A stretch of 64,000 nucleotides of DNA, from assembly GCF_000316665.1 (NCBI RefSeq), contig NC_019678.1, forward strand, positions 2,790,001 to 2,854,000. Direction: 5' to 3'. Source of the DNA: Rivularia sp. PCC 7116 (GTDB lineage: Bacteria; Cyanobacteriota; Cyanobacteriia; Cyanobacteriales; Nostocaceae). The notes under the pieces were generated by a model. The model was not told where the DNA came from. It saw only the letters and a list, made by a program, of their open reading frames with translations, and ran no database searches. A program made the translations under genes and the position numbers. Each line of letters starts with the position of its first letter. The first letter of the stretch is position 1. This document shows, piece by piece, positions 44,554-54,194 of this stretch.

Positions 44554-45567
44554 CTAGAAAGGCAATGATAACTGTATTGGCGCTTGATATTGCTCTATCT
44601 CTTTAGAAGACACTCTATAATCCGAATTTAAGTATTCTCTAACACTTGCTGCTAAATGAAAAGCAAATAATGGTGAAACTGCATTACCAATTTGATTAAA
44701 ACAGCTTGTATTAGTACCCATAAATTCAAACCAGTCGGGAAAGCTTTGTAAACGAGCAGCTTCTTCTAATAATAAACGTCTTCGTCTACCGTCAGGAAGT
44801 TTTATTCTATGCATATCACCTGTCGCACCAGCCAAGTTCCTACAGGTTAATGTTCTTGCTGGTTTATTTAAATGTAAATCCCGAGGATTTTTACAAGCGG
44901 ATGCTTTTTCATATTTTGCAACATATTTATCCATATTATCAGTAAGAAATTTAGATTCTGGAGGAGTTGCAAATGCAAGTTCTCCTAATGCTTCACCTGC
45001 TGTGATTATTTTTTCTAATACATGTGGAAATTTAAATTTTCCATGATGACCAACTACTATTAAACGTTCGCGATTTTGAGGAACCCCGAAATTAACTGCA
45101 TTTAATAATTTATATTCAACTATATAGTCTAAATTTTGCAACGATTGGATAATTTCGTCAAAATACCATTTATTTCTATAAAGTAAGCCTCGAACATTTT
45201 CAAATAACCATATTTGTGGATTTAGCTTTTTAACCGCATTTATAAATATTGGAAAACCATCTCGCGAATCTTTTAAACCTTTTTGCTTACCTCCCACACT
45301 AAAAGGCTGACAAGGAACCCCACCTATTATGACATCACATGACGGTAATTCTATTTCATTTGTAAGTACAACTTTCGTGCATTCTCCTTTTAGATTTTGA
45401 TTATATGTAGCGCAAGAATCGCTATCCATTTCAAAGCCATATGTTACAAATCTTTGTGCTTCAAATCCCAAAGATAAACCACCACAACCTGCGAATAAGT
45501 CTATAACTATAGGGCTTTGAGATTGTTTCGGTGTTAAGAGATGGTTGATTTTATCTATATAGTTCAT
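44554..45567 (-). CDS. DNA (cytosine-5) methyltransferase
   Basis: A complete 337-residue m5C methyltransferase. Motif I is DLFAGCGGLSLGFE, IV is GGVPCQPFSVGGKQ with the catalytic cysteine, VI is ENVRGL, VIII is QNRERLIVVG and X is QIGNAVSP. A target-recognition region lies between VIII and IX. The companion endonuclease downstream is broken, so this is now probably an orphan methylase that protects DNA or marks it. The recognition sequence cannot be read from the protein. ATG start. Confidence 0.93.
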   Translation of the reverse strand: MNYIDKINHLLTPKQSQSPIVIDLFAGCGGLSLGFEAQRFVTYGFEMDSDSCATYNQNLKGECTKVVLTNEIELPSCDVIIGGVPCQPFSVGGKQKGLKDSRDGFPIFINAVKKLNPQIWLFENVRGLLYRNKWYFDEIIQSLQNLDYIVEYKLLNAVNFGVPQNRERLIVVGHHGKFKFPHVLEKIITAGEALGELAFATPPESKFLTDNMDKYVAKYEKASACKNPRDLHLNKPARTLTCRNLAGATGDMHRIKLPDGRRRRLLLEEAARLQSFPDWFEFMGTNTSCFNQIGNAVSPLFAFHLAASVREYLNSDYRVSSKEIEQYQAPIQLSLPF

Positions 45568-45767
45568 ACTTTGAATAAGTAGAAAAATTTAGTTTGTACG
45601 AAGTGCTTTAATGCTTGTAATCATAATTGCACGGGATAACTTAAGTGATTTAGTGATTTGGCGCTCCCAGAACCTTACGTGTTTTATGCCAACACCTATA
45701 TAAAAAATATAGGGCAAGCTACCAGCCCACCCTACAGTAAATCACGATTAAATTAAAAACTTAATAT

Positions 45768-46841
45768 TTACCTTTCCACAACTTCCCTTACCAACTGCGC
45801 TAATTTCTCAGCGCTTTCGGGAACTGCTACTGTTTTCGCTTTATCGCTCATTTGCTGCAATTCTTCAGGAGATTTCAATAATTCTAAAACCTGTAACAGC
45901 AATTTTTCTGCGGTTAATTCTTTCTGCTGAAATAATATCCCTGCTCCTGCCGTCGTATATACTTGAGCGTTATAGGTTTGATGGTCTTCTGCTGCGTAAG
46001 GATAGGGAATCAAAATCGCTGGAGTACCGCATACGGCTAATTCGGTGACGCTTCCAGCACCGGAGCGACTGATAGCTAAATTAGCTCGTTGTAATAGCGC
46101 TGCCATGTTGTTGTAAAATGGCATCGAAATATACTGCGGATGCACAAGACTATCGGCTTCTGGGTCTTGGTTTCCTGTTAAATGCACTACATAAGCACCA
46201 GCTTCAAACCATGCAGGAGCGCTTTCGCGTACTAATTTATTTACAGAAACTGCTCCTTGAGAACCACCAAAAACTACAATTACAGGTGCATCTGGAGGAA
46301 TTGATAAATCTAGTGATGCTTCAATTCCTGGTTCTAAAAAAGCAGAGCGTACTGGCGTACTAGTATATATAGTTTTGTTTTTAGGTAAATATTTTGCAGC
46401 AGCTTCAAATCCTACCGCTACAGCATTACATAAAAGACCGAAAAAGCGAGTAACTTTACCGGGTAAAGCGTTGGATTCATGAAGAATAACGGGTAAGCCC
46501 AAAGAACGAGCCGCAATCACAGCAGGGCCAGAAATATAGCCTCCCGTTGTGAAAACTCCGTTGAATTTGCCTTGTTTTAATATTTTTCTTACTTGTAGAA
46601 TCGAACCCATGAGTTTACCCAAGGTGAGTAATGAAGAAATGCCCAAACCTTTTTGGAACCCTTCAACTCCGATAGTATTCAATTTATACTGTGTGGGAAC
46701 TAGCTGAGTTTCTAATCTATTAGGAACACCCAGCCATTCTATTTGATAATCTGGCAATTGTTCCGCAAGTGCGATCGCCGGAAAAAGATGTCCGCCAGTT
46801 CCGCTGGCTGCTATAAGTAATCGTATAGGAGCGTCGTGCAT
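45768..46841 (-). CDS. murG: UDP-N-acetylglucosamine transferase MurG
   Basis: MurG adds GlcNAc to lipid I to make lipid II for peptidoglycan, on the inner face of the plasma membrane. The 357-residue protein has the N-terminal ASGTGGHLFPAIALAEQL loop, the HESNALPGKVTR motif, VVFGGSQGAVSVN and the acceptor/UDP site RSGAGSVTELAVCG...PYPYAAEDHQTYNA. Length and motifs are typical. ATG start. Confidence 0.95.
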   Translation of the reverse strand: MHDAPIRLLIAASGTGGHLFPAIALAEQLPDYQIEWLGVPNRLETQLVPTQYKLNTIGVEGFQKGLGISSLLTLGKLMGSILQVRKILKQGKFNGVFTTGGYISGPAVIAARSLGLPVILHESNALPGKVTRFFGLLCNAVAVGFEAAAKYLPKNKTIYTSTPVRSAFLEPGIEASLDLSIPPDAPVIVVFGGSQGAVSVNKLVRESAPAWFEAGAYVVHLTGNQDPEADSLVHPQYISMPFYNNMAALLQRANLAISRSGAGSVTELAVCGTPAILIPYPYAAEDHQTYNAQVYTTAGAGILFQQKELTAEKLLLQVLELLKSPEELQQMSDKAKTVAVPESAEKLAQLVREVVER

Positions 46842-46943
46842 TAACCCTTTACCCTGTTAGCGCCAAAGCTTGAATAAGATAAAACAATTTCCTGGTTTTT
46901 TGTAGACTCATCCGGAATGTCACTTATAAAGTGAAGTTATAGA

Positions 46944-47867
46944 ATGAAGAATACATTAAAACAGCAAATAATTACTGTAGTTAAATTACCTACAACATTA
47001 TCACCAATGCCTAACTTTAATACCTTAAGAGCAGCACGAAAATCAAGAGTTACTAGTAGCCGTTGGGCAATTTTATTTATTTTGACACTCGGCTTATCTA
47101 GTAGTTGGATGCCTGCCGAGGCAAATGTACCACAAAATGCATCTGCCAAACTCAGAATTCTCTTAACGCAAAGCAGATCGCGAAATGCACCTCCTCAACT
47201 TAGAACTTTATTAACACAGATCGATGCAGCTGCAAATCGCCGCAATATCAAGGGTGTAATGAACTTTTACAGCCCTAGTTTTGTTCATGGAGACGGGTTA
47301 AATCGTTCGAGCATGGAACAAGCCTTAACTTCTCTGTGGAAGCGCTATCCAGGTTTAACTTACAATACAAAACTGCAATCTTGGAGAACCCAAGGTAACA
47401 GTATTATTGCCGACACTGTAACAAATATAGTTGGTTTACCTTCTGCGAGTAATCAAAAATTAGGCATGAATGCCACTATTAAATCGCGTCAGCGTATTGT
47501 TAACGGTAAAATTGTTCGTCAAGATATTTTGTCAGAAAAAACTCAGCTTACTTCTGGTGTTAACCCTCCTAAAGTAGATATTAATTTACCAGATAAACTA
47601 AAAGCCGGACAGCGCTATTATTTTGATGCTATTGTCAACGAGCCTTTAGGTGATAGCTTCCTTTTAGGCGCTGCCTTAGATGAACCCGTACAACCAGGAA
47701 AATATCTCAAACCCACACCTGTAAACTTGGAATTACTTTCTGCTGGTGGAATATTCAAAGTTGGCAGAGCGCCCACAACTCCCGGCAATCAATGGATTTC
47801 TGCGGTATTAGTACGAGGAAATGGCATGACCATGATTACTCAGCGCGTGCCAGTAGTGGGAAGATAG
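46944..47867 (+). CDS. Exported NTF2-like (SnoaL/DUF4440) protein
   Basis: A 307-residue protein with a positively charged N-terminus and a hydrophobic stretch (WAILFILTLGLSSSW) ending near PAEA, so probably exported. A NTF2-like fold follows (LLTQIDAAANRRNIKGVMNFYSP...), the pocket-forming type found in enzymes and in plain ligand-binding proteins. The C-terminal ~90 residues form a further beta-rich domain (KVDINLPDKLKAGQRYYFDA). A later Met (residue 28, MPNFNTLR) is another start possibility. Function unknown. Confidence 0.75.
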   Translation: MKNTLKQQIITVVKLPTTLSPMPNFNTLRAARKSRVTSSRWAILFILTLGLSSSWMPAEANVPQNASAKLRILLTQSRSRNAPPQLRTLLTQIDAAANRRNIKGVMNFYSPSFVHGDGLNRSSMEQALTSLWKRYPGLTYNTKLQSWRTQGNSIIADTVTNIVGLPSASNQKLGMNATIKSRQRIVNGKIVRQDILSEKTQLTSGVNPPKVDINLPDKLKAGQRYYFDAIVNEPLGDSFLLGAALDEPVQPGKYLKPTPVNLELLSAGGIFKVGRAPTTPGNQWISAVLVRGNGMTMITQRVPVVGR

Positions 47868-47868
47868 T

Positions 47869-47930
47869 AAGTTAGTTGTTAGTTGTTAGTGGTTAGTGGT
47901 TAGTGGTTAGTGGTTAATTGCTCTTAATTT
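47869..47930. repeat. Heptamer array (GTTAGTG)
   Basis: About eight direct heptamer units (GTTAGTT/GTTAGTG) follow the NTF2-like stop codon. Confidence 0.75.
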
Positions 47931-48040
47931 GGAAGTAAATCACTAAATCCGCTAGGGACTACAAGAAATCCTCCGCTTAACAACTATCAACTTTCACCGA
48001 TCGGGTGTGGATCGTCAACTATCAACTAACTTCTTCTCCG

Positions 48041-48808
48041 ATGACTTCAATTCAAAATCAAATTGTCTTAATAACTGGTGCAAGTAGTGGAATTGGTGCG
48101 TCTTGCGTCAAATATTTTGCAGAAGCGGGAGCTAAATTAGTTTTAGCTGCACGACGCTTAGAACGTTTGCAGCAGCTTGTGGAAAATTTAAAATTACCAT
48201 CAGAAAATTTTCATTTATTAGAACTCGATGTCCGCAACCGTAGTGCTGTAGAATCTGCTGTCTCAAATTTACCGAGCGAATGGTCTAACATTGATATTCT
48301 CATTAACAATGCCGGTCTTAGTCGCGGTTTAAATAAGCTTTACGAAGGTAGTTACCAAGACTGGGAAGAAATGATTGATACCAATGTTAAGGGTTTGCTT
48401 TACCTTACTCGCTGCGTAGTTCCGGGAATGGTAGAACGCGATCGCGGTCATGTAGTTAACATCGGTTCTATCGCCGGACATCAAACTTATCCTGGTGGTA
48501 ATGTTTACTGTGCGACTAAAGCCGCAGTTAAGGCAATTTCCGAAGGTTTAAAACAAGATTTATTAGGAACACCTGTTCGCGTAAGTTCTGTAGATCCCGG
48601 TTTAGTAGAAACTGAATTTAGCCAGGTAAGATTTCATGGAGATGATGAAAAAGCTAAGAAAGTATATCAAGGATTAACTCCTCTTACCCCAGATGATATT
48701 GCTGATGTTGTATTATTTTGCGTAACTCGTCCGTCACACGTTAATCTTAGCGAAATTTTATTAGTACCAGTAGATCAAGCAAGTGCAACAATGGTTAATC
48801 GGAAGTAG
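48041..48808 (+). CDS. SDR family oxidoreductase (YdfG-like)
   Basis: A 255-residue short-chain dehydrogenase. The cofactor motif is TGASSGIG (about residues 12-19), a basic pair in AARRLERL favours NADP, NNAG is present, and the catalytic triad is S (NIGSIAG), Y-x3-K (YCATKAAV). The sequence is closest in pattern to 3-hydroxy acid dehydrogenases of the YdfG type. The upstream in-frame start at 48005 translates repeat sequence, so I use the ATG at 48041. Confidence 0.92.
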   Translation: MTSIQNQIVLITGASSGIGASCVKYFAEAGAKLVLAARRLERLQQLVENLKLPSENFHLLELDVRNRSAVESAVSNLPSEWSNIDILINNAGLSRGLNKLYEGSYQDWEEMIDTNVKGLLYLTRCVVPGMVERDRGHVVNIGSIAGHQTYPGGNVYCATKAAVKAISEGLKQDLLGTPVRVSSVDPGLVETEFSQVRFHGDDEKAKKVYQGLTPLTPDDIADVVLFCVTRPSHVNLSEILLVPVDQASATMVNRK

Positions 48809-48825
48809 TTAATTCGTAGTTAATC

Positions 48826-49037
48826 TGTAGGTTGGGTTAGACGCACTAGAGAATATAATTGCAAACTCAAAATAATGAAAGCGTCCTAACCCAACATCAA
48901 TTTATCGGTGTTTTCCAATCTTCTACATTTCGCGAGAAATAATATTTCTTATTCACAATAGGCGATGTTGGGTTAAAACACGAAAATATCAATTTCCGTT
49001 ACATTTCAAATTAATTTTCGTGTCTAACCCAACCTAC
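48826..49037. mobile_element. 212-bp MITE-like element with 16-bp inverted ends
   Basis: The ends GTAGGTTGGGTTAGAC and GTCTAACCCAACCTAC are perfect inverted repeats. Inside are two more inverted arms (CCTAACCCAACAT and ATGTTGGGTTA), so the element can fold as two hairpins. No ORF. Confidence 0.8.
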
Positions 49038-49293
49038 CAACTACTTGTAAAACGCAGCGATTGATTTAATTGTGTTTTTAATGCATATTCTTCATATTTA
49101 TCCATTCTTAGGTTTTGATTATAGTAGTAAGTTGCTTATATTCAATATAAAAATCTCACCTTTAATCCCTACCTCTGTAAAGAAGAGGTAAGCCGGAGAT
49201 ACACAAAGATAGTAATAAAATTATTGGTAATTGTCATGAAAGCGTTGGGCATAGATAATTAATTTATAGCTTTAACCTTTGACCTTACCTATT
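49038..49293. other. Spacer before the HTH gene
   Basis: Mostly A/T-rich sequence with nothing recognisable; the promoter of the next gene is presumably here. Confidence 0.35.
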
Positions 49294-49962
49294 ATGTCAT
49301 CAACAAGCGAAAACAAAATCGATTTTACTGCGAATTTACTTGAATTAATGCAGCAAAAAGATATTTCTAGCTTTAAAGATTTGAGTAAAGTAGCTGGAGT
49401 TTCTGAATATCAAATACAGCGTTTGCGGAAAGGAGAAATTCAGCAAATGCGTTTAGAGTTTTTGGTCAAATTATCTCAAGCACTAAAAATAGATTTGAGC
49501 GAGTTAATAAATAATTTTTCTGAAACAAATTTAATTAAACAATCCGCTTCAACTGAGCAGTCACCATCTTCAGAAATAATAGATTTAAAAAAAGAATACG
49601 AGCGCTTACAAAAGCAATTAGAAAATCAAGAACAATTGTTACTTGCTAAATTTCAGCAATCGAGTTTACAAATCCTTGAATCGTTATTAATTCAATTTCC
49701 GACAGCAGCAAGCAAAGCTAAAGAAAATCGTCAGTTACCAGCAGCGAATATTGTTCCATTGATAGAAAAACCAATTACAAGACTTTTACAAGAATGGGGG
49801 ATCGAAGCCATTGCACAAATAGATACAGAATTACCTTACGAACCCGAAATCCACCAATTAATAGAAGGCACCGCACAGCCGCAGGAAAAAGTCAAAATTC
49901 GTTATACCGGCTACCGTCAAGGAGATAAGTTGCTGTATCGGGCAAAAGTTAGTCCGGTTTAG
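49294..49962 (+). CDS. XRE-type HTH protein with coiled coil and GrpE-like C-terminus
   Basis: A 222-residue protein. Residues 10-75 form a Cro/C1-type helix-turn-helix (FKDLSKVAGVSEYQIQRLRKGE), then a coiled coil (KKEYERLQKQLENQEQLL), then a C-terminal part (LQEWGIEAIAQIDTELPYEPEIHQLIEG...VKIRYTGYRQGDKLLYRAKV) like the beta domain of GrpE. GrpE is a nucleotide exchange factor for DnaK; here the domain may regulate stress responses. It could also be an unrelated two-domain protein. I use the ATG at 49294 rather than the TTG at 49279. Confidence 0.75.
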   Translation: MSSTSENKIDFTANLLELMQQKDISSFKDLSKVAGVSEYQIQRLRKGEIQQMRLEFLVKLSQALKIDLSELINNFSETNLIKQSASTEQSPSSEIIDLKKEYERLQKQLENQEQLLLAKFQQSSLQILESLLIQFPTAASKAKENRQLPAANIVPLIEKPITRLLQEWGIEAIAQIDTELPYEPEIHQLIEGTAQPQEKVKIRYTGYRQGDKLLYRAKVSPV

Positions 49963-50152
49963 GGAAGAGGGGGAAATAAAGAGAAAAATTTCAGCCATCA
50001 ATGTTGAAACAGTATCAATTCCGGGAATACTAGTTAAGTGCATATGGGGAAACGGACGCTTTATGAATTAAGCGCATTTGCGGATATTAAGTAGAGTCAG
50101 CATCTAATGAAGTAATGAAGGCTAAAACCTTTACGGGAATAGGATTTTGGGG

Positions 50153-53100
50153 ATGAATAAAGACAACGTAAACAATGAATCGTCCCTTAGTCGGGAGGAA
50201 ATAGTCCAAGAGGATTGTCAAACACAGCACGAATTTGCTTCTTCTGCTGGGTTTTTGCTAATGGTAATCAACGGTACTTCTGACCCTATTTTTGTCAAAG
50301 ACCGTCAACATTGTTGGGTGCTGGCTAATGATGCGTATTGTAATTTTATTGGACGCAGTAGAGAAGAAATTATCGGTAAATCGGATTTTGACTTGTTTGA
50401 TAATGAAGTTGCGGATGCGTCTTGGGAAAAAGATGAATTTATTTTTACTACATCTAATCAAAACGAATCTGACGAATGCATTACAGATGGAGATGGAACA
50501 AAACGTTTTGTGGCGATAAAAAAATGCGTGTTCAGTGATGAAGAAGGAAATCAGTTTCTTATTAGTACTATTCGAGAATTAACGCAACAAATCAATCAGC
50601 ATTTTCAGGTGGAAGCAAGACTGCGCGAGTCTAAAGCTTTATTAGAAGAGATTTTAAACCATATACCACAAGCGGTTTTTTGGAAAGATTCTAATTCTGT
50701 GTACAAGGGTTGCAATAGCTTTTTTGCAGATATTGCAGGAGTAGGCGATCCAAAATTAATTAAAGGTAAAACTGATTTTGATTTACCTTGGAAAGAAGAA
50801 GAAGCTAATTGGTTTCGTTTGAATGATAGTCGAGCTATTGAATCAAAAATACCTGAAAGTATTGTTAAACCACAACTACAAGCAGATGGTAGACAGTGTT
50901 GGTTAGAAGTCAACACAATTCCGATTTGCGATGCGAACGGAAATGTTACTAACGTTTTAAGTACTCTCGAAGATATCACAGATCGTAAGGAAGTAGAAGT
51001 TACTTTGCAGAAGTTATATGAAGAGTTAGAAATTAGGGTACATCAGCGAACTTCCGAACTTACTAAAGTAGTTACCCATTTACAAGAAGAAATTAAACAG
51101 CGGCAAGCAATAGAAAATCAGTTTCGACTCAGCGAGGAAAAGTTACAGAAACTTTCTGCTAATGTCCCCGGCATGTTATATCAATTTAAACTCGGAGCCG
51201 ACAATCAATTTAGTTTTCCTTATATTAGTTCCGGCTGTTTTGAAATCTACGAACTTTCTTCGGAGCAGATTAGTGCCGATGCTAGTTTATTTATTTCTTG
51301 CGTTCATAGAGATGAGCGTGAGGATTTTGAAAAATCTATCGCTAATTCTGCTCGAAGTTTGCAACCTTGGCAATGGGAAGGAAGAATTATCCTTACTTCT
51401 GGAAAAACAAAATGGATACAAACTGCATCCCGTCCACAAAAACAGCAAGATGGTTCGATTCTTTGGGATGGTGTGGTGATGGATGTAACTCCTTTGAAGC
51501 AAGCCGAGAGAGCTTTGAAAAGAGCTTATGCAGATTTAGAAAAGCGAGTAGAAGAACGAACTCAGCAGTTAATGCAAAGCAATCGAAGCTTGCAAAAAGA
51601 AATTAGCGATCGCAAATCAGTACAGTCAGAACTTTTAACTTCTCGGCAAAGATTAGCGTTATTAGTTGAGCAAACGCCTTTAGCTGTAATTGAATGGGAT
51701 ATAGATTTTAAGGTACAAGAATGGAACAAAGCCGCAGAAAATATTTTTGGGTATACAAAACAAGAAGCAATTGGTAGTCATTTGGAGTTTATAGTTTCCC
51801 AAACAGCATTAGAACAAATCCATCATTTAAAGACTGCACTATTTTCGCAGAAAGGTGGAACCAGAATCGTCACAGAGAATATTACCAAAGAAGGTAAAAC
51901 CATTATTTGTGAATGGTATAACAACCCTTTGGTTGCCGTGAATAGTGAAGTCATTGGTGTTGCGTCTTTGGTTCTAAATATTACCAAAAGAGAAGAAGCA
52001 CAAACAACTTTACAAGAACAAGAGCAGTTTCTCCGCAATATTTATCAAGGAGTTGAACAACTGATTTTTGTTGTTAACGTTTTAGATAATCGCGAATTTG
52101 TTTATGCTGATTGGAACGCAGCCACAGAGAAAGCTATCGGCATAAAATCACAAAATGGCATCAGTAAATTTCCTGAAGAAGTGTTTGGAGACGTTCAAGG
52201 TGCAAAAATACGTCAACAATACATCCGATGTTTAGAAGCAGGTATAGCTATAAGCTATGAAGAAAATCTAACCATTCAAAATCAAGAGCTTTGTTGGTTA
52301 ACTACTCTCAATCCTTTAAGAAATGCAGAAGGTAAAATTTATCGGATTATAGGCACATCATTTAATATAAGCGAACGCAAACAAGCAGAAACGCAATTAA
52401 AACAGCAAACACAGGAATTAGAAACAGCCCTTAACGAACTGCAAAAAGCTCAAATGCAGTTAGTAAAAAACAAAAAAATGTCTTCATTGGGTAATTTGCT
52501 TGCAGGAGTAGCCCAAGAAATTAATCATCCTGCAAACTTTATTTACGGAAATATTAGTAATGTAAACAATTATGCTTACAACCTCTTAAATCTGGTGCAA
52601 CTGTATCACAACTATTATCCTCAGCCTGCATCAGAAATACAGAAAATGCTCGAAGAAGTTGACTTAAAATTGCTGCTTCAGAATTTACCGAACCTTCTCG
52701 ATTCGATGAGAATTGAAGCGCAACGCATTCGAGAAATAATTGCATATTTACATACCTACTCGCGTTTAGATGAAGCTCAAATCAAAAAAGTTGATCTGAA
52801 TGAAAGGTTAGATCGTACTTTAATGATGTTAGATAATCGTATTCAAGGCAAATTAAAACACCCATCTATTCAGATTATTAAAAATTACGGTAACTTACCA
52901 CCGGTAGAGTGCTATCCCAGTCAAATCAATCAAGTTTTTATAAATATTTTGAGTAATGCTTTAGATGCTGTAGAAGAGTCAATAGAATCAAAGCAGACAA
53001 AGAACAACAATCCTCAAATTCAGATTCGCACAGAATTTTTGCAGTCAGAAAAAGTAATGATTAGCATAGCCGATAACGGAACGGGAATACCAGAAGATAT

Positions 53101-53278
53101 TAAGGGAAAATTATTTGACCCCTTTTTTACAACCAAGTCCGTCAATAAAGCTACAGGAATGGGGCTTACTATTAGCCTCCAGATTATTACTGAAAGACAT
53201 GGTGGTTCGATTGAGTATATTTCCCAACCAGGAAAAGGCAGTGAATTTATTATTTCAATTCCACCTCATCAGGGGTAA
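50153..53278 (+). CDS. Multi-PAS sensor histidine kinase
   Basis: A 1041-residue signalling protein with no membrane segment. It has about five PAS domains in series, two of which contain the typical PAS start VFWKDSNSVYKGCN and VIEWDIDFKVQEWN, coiled coils between them (HQRTSELTKVV, EKRVEERTQQLMQSN) and a C-terminal kinase core. The phosphoacceptor is His792 (GVAQEINHPANF), and the HATPase has NALDAVEE, ADNGTGIPED and GMGLTISLQI. The substrates and response regulator are unknown; no regulator follows directly, though a STAS/PP2C pair lies close downstream. The ATG at 50153 is chosen over the upstream TTG. Confidence 0.92.
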   Translation: MNKDNVNNESSLSREEIVQEDCQTQHEFASSAGFLLMVINGTSDPIFVKDRQHCWVLANDAYCNFIGRSREEIIGKSDFDLFDNEVADASWEKDEFIFTTSNQNESDECITDGDGTKRFVAIKKCVFSDEEGNQFLISTIRELTQQINQHFQVEARLRESKALLEEILNHIPQAVFWKDSNSVYKGCNSFFADIAGVGDPKLIKGKTDFDLPWKEEEANWFRLNDSRAIESKIPESIVKPQLQADGRQCWLEVNTIPICDANGNVTNVLSTLEDITDRKEVEVTLQKLYEELEIRVHQRTSELTKVVTHLQEEIKQRQAIENQFRLSEEKLQKLSANVPGMLYQFKLGADNQFSFPYISSGCFEIYELSSEQISADASLFISCVHRDEREDFEKSIANSARSLQPWQWEGRIILTSGKTKWIQTASRPQKQQDGSILWDGVVMDVTPLKQAERALKRAYADLEKRVEERTQQLMQSNRSLQKEISDRKSVQSELLTSRQRLALLVEQTPLAVIEWDIDFKVQEWNKAAENIFGYTKQEAIGSHLEFIVSQTALEQIHHLKTALFSQKGGTRIVTENITKEGKTIICEWYNNPLVAVNSEVIGVASLVLNITKREEAQTTLQEQEQFLRNIYQGVEQLIFVVNVLDNREFVYADWNAATEKAIGIKSQNGISKFPEEVFGDVQGAKIRQQYIRCLEAGIAISYEENLTIQNQELCWLTTLNPLRNAEGKIYRIIGTSFNISERKQAETQLKQQTQELETALNELQKAQMQLVKNKKMSSLGNLLAGVAQEINHPANFIYGNISNVNNYAYNLLNLVQLYHNYYPQPASEIQKMLEEVDLKLLLQNLPNLLDSMRIEAQRIREIIAYLHTYSRLDEAQIKKVDLNERLDRTLMMLDNRIQGKLKHPSIQIIKNYGNLPPVECYPSQINQVFINILSNALDAVEESIESKQTKNNNPQIQIRTEFLQSEKVMISIADNGTGIPEDIKGKLFDPFFTTKSVNKATGMGLTISLQIITERHGGSIEYISQPGKGSEFIISIPPHQG

Positions 53279-53864
53279 TTAATACTTTGGTAGTATTGCT
53301 TTTCCAGCCGTTTTGATAGGTTGTATTAGGAAGGGGGAAGAGGAACCATTGCGTTGTTAGAGGGGTTCTCCGGCAGCACGGCAACGTGGGGAAGAAGAGC
53401 TAGAGAAGGTAGAAAATATTTTAATTACTATATCAAAATTCTTTTCTCCCCTTGCTTCCCTGCTTCCCCTGGCTGTCCCACTCGGCATTTTTCACGTGCT
53501 CAAATACTAGGATATTGCAAACAAAGAGAAGTCGCATATGCTACAAGCAAACAAGGTAAATTATGTAAAATGTAATCTAGCTTACCTTCCCTTTGATTGC
53601 CCGCATGGGTTTTTCTAAGTGGTCTTCTTGTATCTTTTAACAGTCAGGTATTATATTTTCTAGTTCAGTCGATAGCCTTATTTCTCTTATGCGACTTAAT
53701 AATCTACTTTCATGGCAATATATCTAGTTATATATATATTTAATGTTTGAATTTACAACTGTTAATTGAGAAACAATCCGCTGGCAAGTTGTCATCAAAT
53801 GAATTATGATTAATATGGATTTAAATAATAGACGTTTTTTTTGCAGTAAAATTACTGAGAAATT
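53279..53864. other. Intergenic spacer with palindromic repeats
   Basis: A 590-base region with no credible gene. It contains a GC-rich repeat at 53350-53400 (AGAGGGGTTCTCCGGCAGC), the same family as that near 620, and an A/T-rich section before the STAS gene. A plus-strand ORF of 73 codons here is repeat-derived. Confidence 0.45.
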
Positions 53865-54194
53865 ATGACAGAGCATATTAAAGTTGTTAAACCCAGTGGT
53901 GTTTTAGATGCAACTAGTTCCCAAGATTTTAGAGAAGAAGTTATTAAATCATTAGACAGCAAACCAAAAATGGTGCTGGTAGATTTAAAAGAAATTACTT
54001 TTATGGATAGTTCGGGTTTGGGTGCTTTGGTATTAGCATTTAAAACCTTAAGAGCATCAGATACAAAATTAGTGCTCTGTTCTATTAACGAGCAAGTCAA
54101 AATTTTATTTGAACTTACTGGAATGGATAAAGTGTTTGAAATCTTTTCCAACCAAGATGAATTTAATCAATCTGTACTTTCACAAATTTCTTAA
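53865..54194 (+). CDS. STAS-domain anti-sigma-factor antagonist
   Basis: A 109-residue single STAS domain with the phosphorylatable serine in TFMDSSGLGALVLA (Ser52 or 53). Such proteins switch partners with anti-sigma kinases, as SpoIIAA/RsbV do. The convergent gene overlapping by four bases encodes a PP2C phosphatase with a receiver, the usual activator in this module, though an anti-sigma kinase is not encoded next to it. Confidence 0.93.
   Translation: MTEHIKVVKPSGVLDATSSQDFREEVIKSLDSKPKMVLVDLKEITFMDSSGLGALVLAFKTLRASDTKLVLCSINEQVKILFELTGMDKVFEIFSNQDEFNQSVLSQIS

Noticed and set aside
53354-53575. 73-codon ORF after the histidine kinase
   Set aside because: Its sequence is made from dispersed GC-rich repeats and it lacks a plausible start context.
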